From an uncultured Desulfovibrio sp. (lineage in GTDB: Bacteria; Desulfobacterota; Desulfovibrionia; Desulfovibrionales; Desulfovibrionaceae): DNA of 9,107 nucleotides. The translations under genes were made by a program, and so were the position numbers. Below the pieces are notes generated by a model that worked only from the letters and a program-made list of their open reading frames with translations, did not search any database and was not told the origin of the DNA. Below are positions 6,618 through 9,107 of the stretch, one piece after another. The DNA lies in the NCBI GenBank assembly GCA_900547595.1, contig URHE01000074.1, positions 1 through 9,107 of the forward strand, given 5' to 3'. Position 1 is the first letter of the stretch. The number at the start of each line of letters is the position of its first letter.

Positions 6618-6634
6618 TAATGGGTTCTCGTCTG

Positions 6635-8722
6635 TTATAAAAATTCCGCCAGGGTCTTCATCAGTTGCGGAATATCGACCGGCTTTGCCAGATGCGCGTT
6701 CATGCCGGCGGCGGCCGCATTTTTTCTGTCCTCCTCAAAGGTGTTGGCGGTCATGGCCACAATGGGCGTGGCCGCCTTCAGCGGATCCTCCATCGCGCGG
6801 ATGGCCTCCGCCGCCTGATAGCCGTTCATGTTGGGCATCTGCGTGTCCATCAGGATCAGATCATAGTATCCGGCGGGGGCCTTTTCCATCATGGCGACAC
6901 AGATTGCGCCGTCTTGCGCCCGCTCCACCTCAAAGCCCATCCCGTTCAGCAGATCCGCCGCGAACTCGGCGTTGAAGTCGTTATCCTCCGCCAGAAGCAG
7001 CCGTTTCCCCGCAAAGCCGGACGCCGCCTGTTCCACGGGCTTTTCTTCGCAACCGTCTGTTTCCGCGGCAATGCGATGGGGCAGGAGGATCGTGATCCTG
7101 GTTCCCGTTCCCTGCTCGCTCTCGGCCCTGATACTGCCCCCCATGAGTTCGGCAAGCCGTTTCGCAATGGGCAGCCCGAGCCCGGTGCCGGCGATTTTGC
7201 TGTGGGTCGTGTCCCGCTCCCTGGCAAACGGCTCGAAAACATGGGGCAGAAAATCCCCGGCCATGCCGATTCCGGTATCCTCGATCTCGGTCCTGAACCA
7301 CGCGTATCCCTCCCGCTCCGGGGGGAGTTCCGTCAGCCTGACGGAAATGCTCCCGCCTTCCGGGGTGTATGCGCAGGCATTGTTCAGGATGTTCAGATAA
7401 ATCTCCTGAATCCTGGCTCCATCACACCAGACGAGGGGATGCTCCACCTCCACGTCCGTTTCGAGCGTGATCCGCTTTGCCTCCATCTCCGGGAGAAGCT
7501 GGGCGCACGCGGACGCAACCAGCTGTTGCGCGCTCCATACCGTCTCCTCCAGCACCAGCTTTCCGCCCGCGAGTTGCGACATTTCAAGGACATTGTTGAT
7601 GATGGACAGCAGCATCCGGCTGGCAGCCTCGATTTTGCCCAGATACTCCCTGCCCCTGGCCGACCAGCCCTGTTCGTTCTTCAGCAGCCGCAGGAAGCCG
7701 ATGATGGCGTTCATGGGGGTCCGGAGATCGTGGCTCATGCTGAACAGAAAATCGGTCTTGGCCTTGCTGGCGATCTCGGCCTTTTCCAGGGCCTTCCGCG
7801 TCTCCGTGATGGAACCGGTGAGGATCACATATGTCAGGATCAGGAGGGCCATCAGAACGGACGTGAGAAAAATCGCCGAGTTGATCCCGATCCGGTTTGC
7901 CCGGGTGACCATCATCTCGGTGGCCCGCTCGGGGAAAATCTGGATGACATACCAGTCGCTGTCCGCCAGGCCCATGATGCAGGCGCCGGTCTCGTTTCCC
8001 GCCAGAGGGAGCACCGCTGTTTTCCCGGTATAGATCAGACTGTCCGCGGGAGTGCCGTTCAGGAGCCGCGGACCGAGGACAGTTTTGATGGAGATTTCCG
8101 CCCGTGTGTCGATATGCTGATTACTGGCGATGATGATCCCGTCCTCGCGGCACAGGTACGCCTCCGCTGGGTAGCCGAACACATCCATCGTCAACAGGCC
8201 GTTCAGCTGATGCCGCTCCTTGTATATGCCTGTCAGGGAGCCGATGATTTCGCCCCGGTGCTGAACAGGGGCATAGAACACCAGAAGCGTCTCGTTGGTG
8301 GCGCGGGAATGAAAGATCAGCTCCATGCCGGAATTTCCCCGCATGGCGTCCAGATAATAGCGTCGGTCGGCCGCTTCCGAGATGCCGCCGGTGATATTGT
8401 GGTTTTTCCCCTCCCTGTCGGTAAATTCGACAAAGTCGAAAAGCGAGTTGGCCAATATGCGCCGCAGAGCGGCGACGCCGCTTGCCGGAGAGGCAAGCGA
8501 CTCTCCGGCCAGATTGCTCAGCACCTGGATATTCTTCAGGCCGTGCCCCAGGGAATCATTCACCAGCAGGGCCATTTGGCCGGTATTGTCGATCAGGTAT
8601 TGCCGGTTGTTGCTGGCGATGTTTTCCCGGTTCTTCAGCGTAAAGACAACGACGGACAGGATCGCCAACAGGGCGGCGGCACTGGTGAGAAAGAGCAGAA
8701 AAATGTTCTTCCGGTTTTTCAT
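6635..8722 (-). CDS. transmembrane hybrid sensor histidine kinase, Cache-HisKA-HATPase-REC
   Basis: This is 695 aa from the ATG at 8722. TM1 is about 5-29, a periplasmic Cache-type domain about 30-275, and TM2 about 280-301. A short helical linker leads straight to HisKA (SMSHDLRTPMN, phospho-acceptor His331). The ATPase domain shows the N box at Asn448, G1 DTGIGM from Asp482, FEPFARE, and G2 GTGLGL from Gly512. The receiver has Glu579/Asp580, phospho-Asp626 (MDTQMPNMNG), Thr658 and Lys680. It is intact and predicted active, with no Hpt or output domain. It resembles the convergent 1129-aa kinase across the sensor (for example IIGSLTGIY against IIGVLHGSY, and MVTRAN against MVSRAN before TM2) but lacks the PAS regions and second receiver. 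An upstream ATG at 8749 would add nine residues; I prefer 8722 because GAGGGA precedes it and the predicted promoter leaves a normal leader. Confidence 0.92.
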   Translation of the reverse strand: MKNRKNIFLLFLTSAAALLAILSVVVFTLKNRENIASNNRQYLIDNTGQMALLVNDSLGHGLKNIQVLSNLAGESLASPASGVAALRRILANSLFDFVEFTDREGKNHNITGGISEAADRRYYLDAMRGNSGMELIFHSRATNETLLVFYAPVQHRGEIIGSLTGIYKERHQLNGLLTMDVFGYPAEAYLCREDGIIIASNQHIDTRAEISIKTVLGPRLLNGTPADSLIYTGKTAVLPLAGNETGACIMGLADSDWYVIQIFPERATEMMVTRANRIGINSAIFLTSVLMALLILTYVILTGSITETRKALEKAEIASKAKTDFLFSMSHDLRTPMNAIIGFLRLLKNEQGWSARGREYLGKIEAASRMLLSIINNVLEMSQLAGGKLVLEETVWSAQQLVASACAQLLPEMEAKRITLETDVEVEHPLVWCDGARIQEIYLNILNNACAYTPEGGSISVRLTELPPEREGYAWFRTEIEDTGIGMAGDFLPHVFEPFARERDTTHSKIAGTGLGLPIAKRLAELMGGSIRAESEQGTGTRITILLPHRIAAETDGCEEKPVEQAASGFAGKRLLLAEDNDFNAEFAADLLNGMGFEVERAQDGAICVAMMEKAPAGYYDLILMDTQMPNMNGYQAAEAIRAMEDPLKAATPIVAMTANTFEEDRKNAAAAGMNAHLAKPVDIPQLMKTLAEFL

Positions 8723-8732
8723 GGCCGTAGTT

Positions 8733-8738
8733 TCCCTC
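8733..8738 (-). promoter_or_regulatory. ribosome binding site favouring the ATG at 8722
   Basis: On the minus strand GAGGGA occupies 8738-8733, ten bases before the ATG at 8722. The alternative ATG at 8749 has no purine-rich Shine-Dalgarno sequence in the preceding ~20 bases. Confidence 0.5.
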
Positions 8739-8764
8739 AACCTTGCCATGAGAGCGTTCGCGCA

Positions 8765-8795
8765 AGGAACATATCTATACGGCAGAGATGTTCCT
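8765..8795. promoter_or_regulatory. operator-like inverted repeat over the second kinase promoter
   Basis: AGGAACATATCT (8765-8776) and AGAGATGTTCCT (8784-8795) are inverted copies matching at 11 of 12 positions, around a 7-base centre (8777-8783). The centre-to-centre distance of the arms is 19 bases, about two helical turns, as for a dimeric regulator bound to one DNA face. The repeat covers the predicted -10, the spacer and the transcript start, so binding would be expected to repress. No T-run follows, and most of it lies upstream of the predicted transcript start, so a terminator is less likely. Confidence 0.5.
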
Positions 8796-8801
8796 CAGCA
8801 A
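8774..8801 (-). promoter_or_regulatory. sigma70-like promoter of the second kinase
   Basis: Read on the minus strand, TTGCTG (8801-8796) matches three of six -35 positions and TATAGA (8779-8774) four of six -10 positions, with a 16-base spacer. The predicted transcript start near 8767 gives a ~44-base leader to ATG 8722. The match is moderate, but it sits correctly and is overlaid by an inverted repeat. Confidence 0.4.
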
Positions 8802-8895
8802 AATGCTCTGGTGGCGGGCCACTTCCGGCCAATCAGCCGCCAGCATCCAGTGGCACCAGAAACACTTCCAGTTTTCATGGTAAGGGCCGGGGGAG

Positions 8896-8947
8896 TTTTT
8901 TGCAATTGCATTTTTTGCAAATATATACAAATATATCAATAAATTAT
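8896..8947. repeat. AT-rich island with short direct repeats and a palindrome
   Basis: TTTTTTGCAA occurs at 8896-8905 and 8911-8920 (15-base period). TGCAATTGCA (8901-8910) is a perfect palindrome. CAAATATAT occurs at 8918-8926 and 8928-8936, exactly ten bases apart. Several AT-rich hexamers here could serve as -10 elements on either strand, for example TATATA at 8922-8927 with TTGCAA at 8900-8905 on the plus strand. The island contrasts sharply with its GC-rich surroundings, and intrinsic bending or nucleoid-protein binding is plausible. Confidence 0.5.
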
Positions 8948-9093
8948 CGCAAACATCGCGACATTGCGCGCCGTTGCGCCCACGGCAGGCGTGGGGGCGG
9001 TGGGCAATCCCCGCGTGCTGAATGTTCCACTTCCTTCTGAGAGGGGGGCGGCATTCCGCGCCATGCGGGTATGTGACGCGCGGGTGTGGGGGG

Positions 9094-9099
9094 AGGAGG
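9094..9099 (+). promoter_or_regulatory. Shine-Dalgarno-like sequence at the window edge
   Basis: AGGAGG ends eight bases before the window's last base, an A at 9107. If the next bases were TG, an ATG would start there with seven bases of spacing. This is suggestive only, because the surrounding stretch is generally G-rich. Confidence 0.25.
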
Positions 9100-9107
9100 C
9101 GGAGTTA

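Larger units (their letters stand above)
6521..6634. repeat. nested inverted-repeat structure between convergent kinase genes
   Basis: CGGACGAGAATC (6521-6532) can pair with GGTTCTCGTCTG (6623-6634); eight bases (6523-6530 with 6625-6632) are perfect and the extension uses two G-T pairs. This long-range stem encloses a CGGCGC/GCGCCG hairpin (6538-6554, loop GAAAA), a GCGC/GCGC stem followed by T5 (6560-6580), and a CTTCAGCC/GGCTGAAG hairpin (6598-6617). Together they would make a closed multi-branch fold on either strand. It may be a bidirectional terminator array or a REP/MITE-like palindromic element. No flanking target duplication or transposase is seen. Confidence 0.45.
8750..9107. other. 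upstream/intergenic region without a recognisable gene
   Basis: No open frame here has protein-like composition plus a ribosome binding site. From left to right it holds the promoter and inverted repeat of the minus-strand kinase (8765-8801), an AT-rich repeat island (8896-8947), a GC-rich imperfect hairpin (CGTGGGG 8990-8996 with CCCCGCG 9009-9015), and a strong AGGAGG at 9094-9099 near the window edge. This fits a divergent promoter region if a plus-strand gene begins at or beyond the edge. Confidence 0.6.

Noticed and set aside
8795..8878. 27-codon minus-strand open frame upstream of the second kinase, a possible leader peptide
   Set aside because: There is no Shine-Dalgarno sequence (a C-run precedes the ATG), it lies upstream of the predicted promoter, and the peptide has no regulatory codon run.
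8878..8942. Plus-strand 21-residue peptide with a CNCIFC cysteine cluster
   Set aside because: It is translated from the repetitive AT-rich island, has no ribosome binding site, and the cysteines follow from the repeated TTGCAA units.
8896..8947. Phage or integrase attachment site in the AT-rich island
   Set aside because: There is no tRNA gene, integrase or second copy of a core sequence in the window; the short repeats are better described as A/T-tract repeats.
6665..9040. 791-codon open frame on the plus strand opposite the second kinase and running past its start
   Set aside because: It has the same antisense artefact composition, no ribosome binding site, and a tail that crosses the AT-rich intergenic island without protein-like character.
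1..9107. CRISPR array, toxin-antitoxin pair, insertion sequence, tRNA or rRNA
   Set aside because: No regularly spaced identical repeats, no small paired genes with known folds, no transposase, and no cloverleaf or ribosomal RNA signatures were found.

Overview
The window is high-GC proteobacterial DNA. The protein flavour (an RlpA-type SPOR lipoprotein, and large hybrid histidine kinases with Cache sensors and tandem receiver domains) suggests a gut- or sediment-type Desulfovibrionaceae relative. This taxonomic call is an inference from general familiarity and was not tested by any search. The first ~3 kb looks very GC-rich, and the two kinase genes that follow look visibly less so.

Layout. 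(1) Bases 3-140 may hold the last 45 codons of a plus-strand protein whose 5' part lies outside the window. (2) Bases 76-726, minus strand: a complete YigZ/IMPACT-family (UPF0029) protein. (3) Bases 727-947: a divergent spacer with a good sigma70-like promoter (859-888) and a GC hairpin near the predicted transcript start. (4) Bases 948-2901, plus strand: a tight three-gene operon of two unrecognised cytoplasmic proteins (111 and 290 aa) and an RlpA-like septal-ring lipoprotein. The junctions are ATGA and TGATG stop/start overlaps, so translational coupling is likely. (5) Bases 2902-3093: a GC hairpin, a second sigma70-like promoter (2944-2973) and a structured leader. (6) Bases 3094-6483, plus strand: a 1129-aa hybrid sensor kinase (TM, Cache, TM, two PAS-like regions, HisKA, HATPase, REC, REC). 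(7) Bases 6484-6634: a short spacer between convergent genes, packed with nested inverted repeats. (8) Bases 6635-8722, minus strand: a second hybrid kinase (TM, Cache, TM, HisKA, HATPase, REC), a smaller relative of the first. (9) Bases 8723-9107: an upstream region without a recognisable gene. It carries a promoter overlapped by a near-perfect 12-bp inverted repeat, an AT-rich island with internal repeats, and a strong Shine-Dalgarno-like sequence at the very end that may belong to a plus-strand gene starting at or beyond the border.

How it works together. The two kinases share the same kind of periplasmic sensor and lie tail to tail, so they may read related ligands. Neither contains an Hpt or DNA-binding output domain, so phosphotransfer partners must be encoded elsewhere. 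The RlpA operon is probably a cell-envelope unit, and the two unknown proteins co-translated with the lipoprotein are candidates for an accessory role. I found no tRNA, rRNA, CRISPR array, insertion sequence or prophage gene. No wholly new system is evident. The most interesting items are the kinase pair, the nested repeats between them, and the operator-like palindrome with the AT-rich island upstream of the second kinase.
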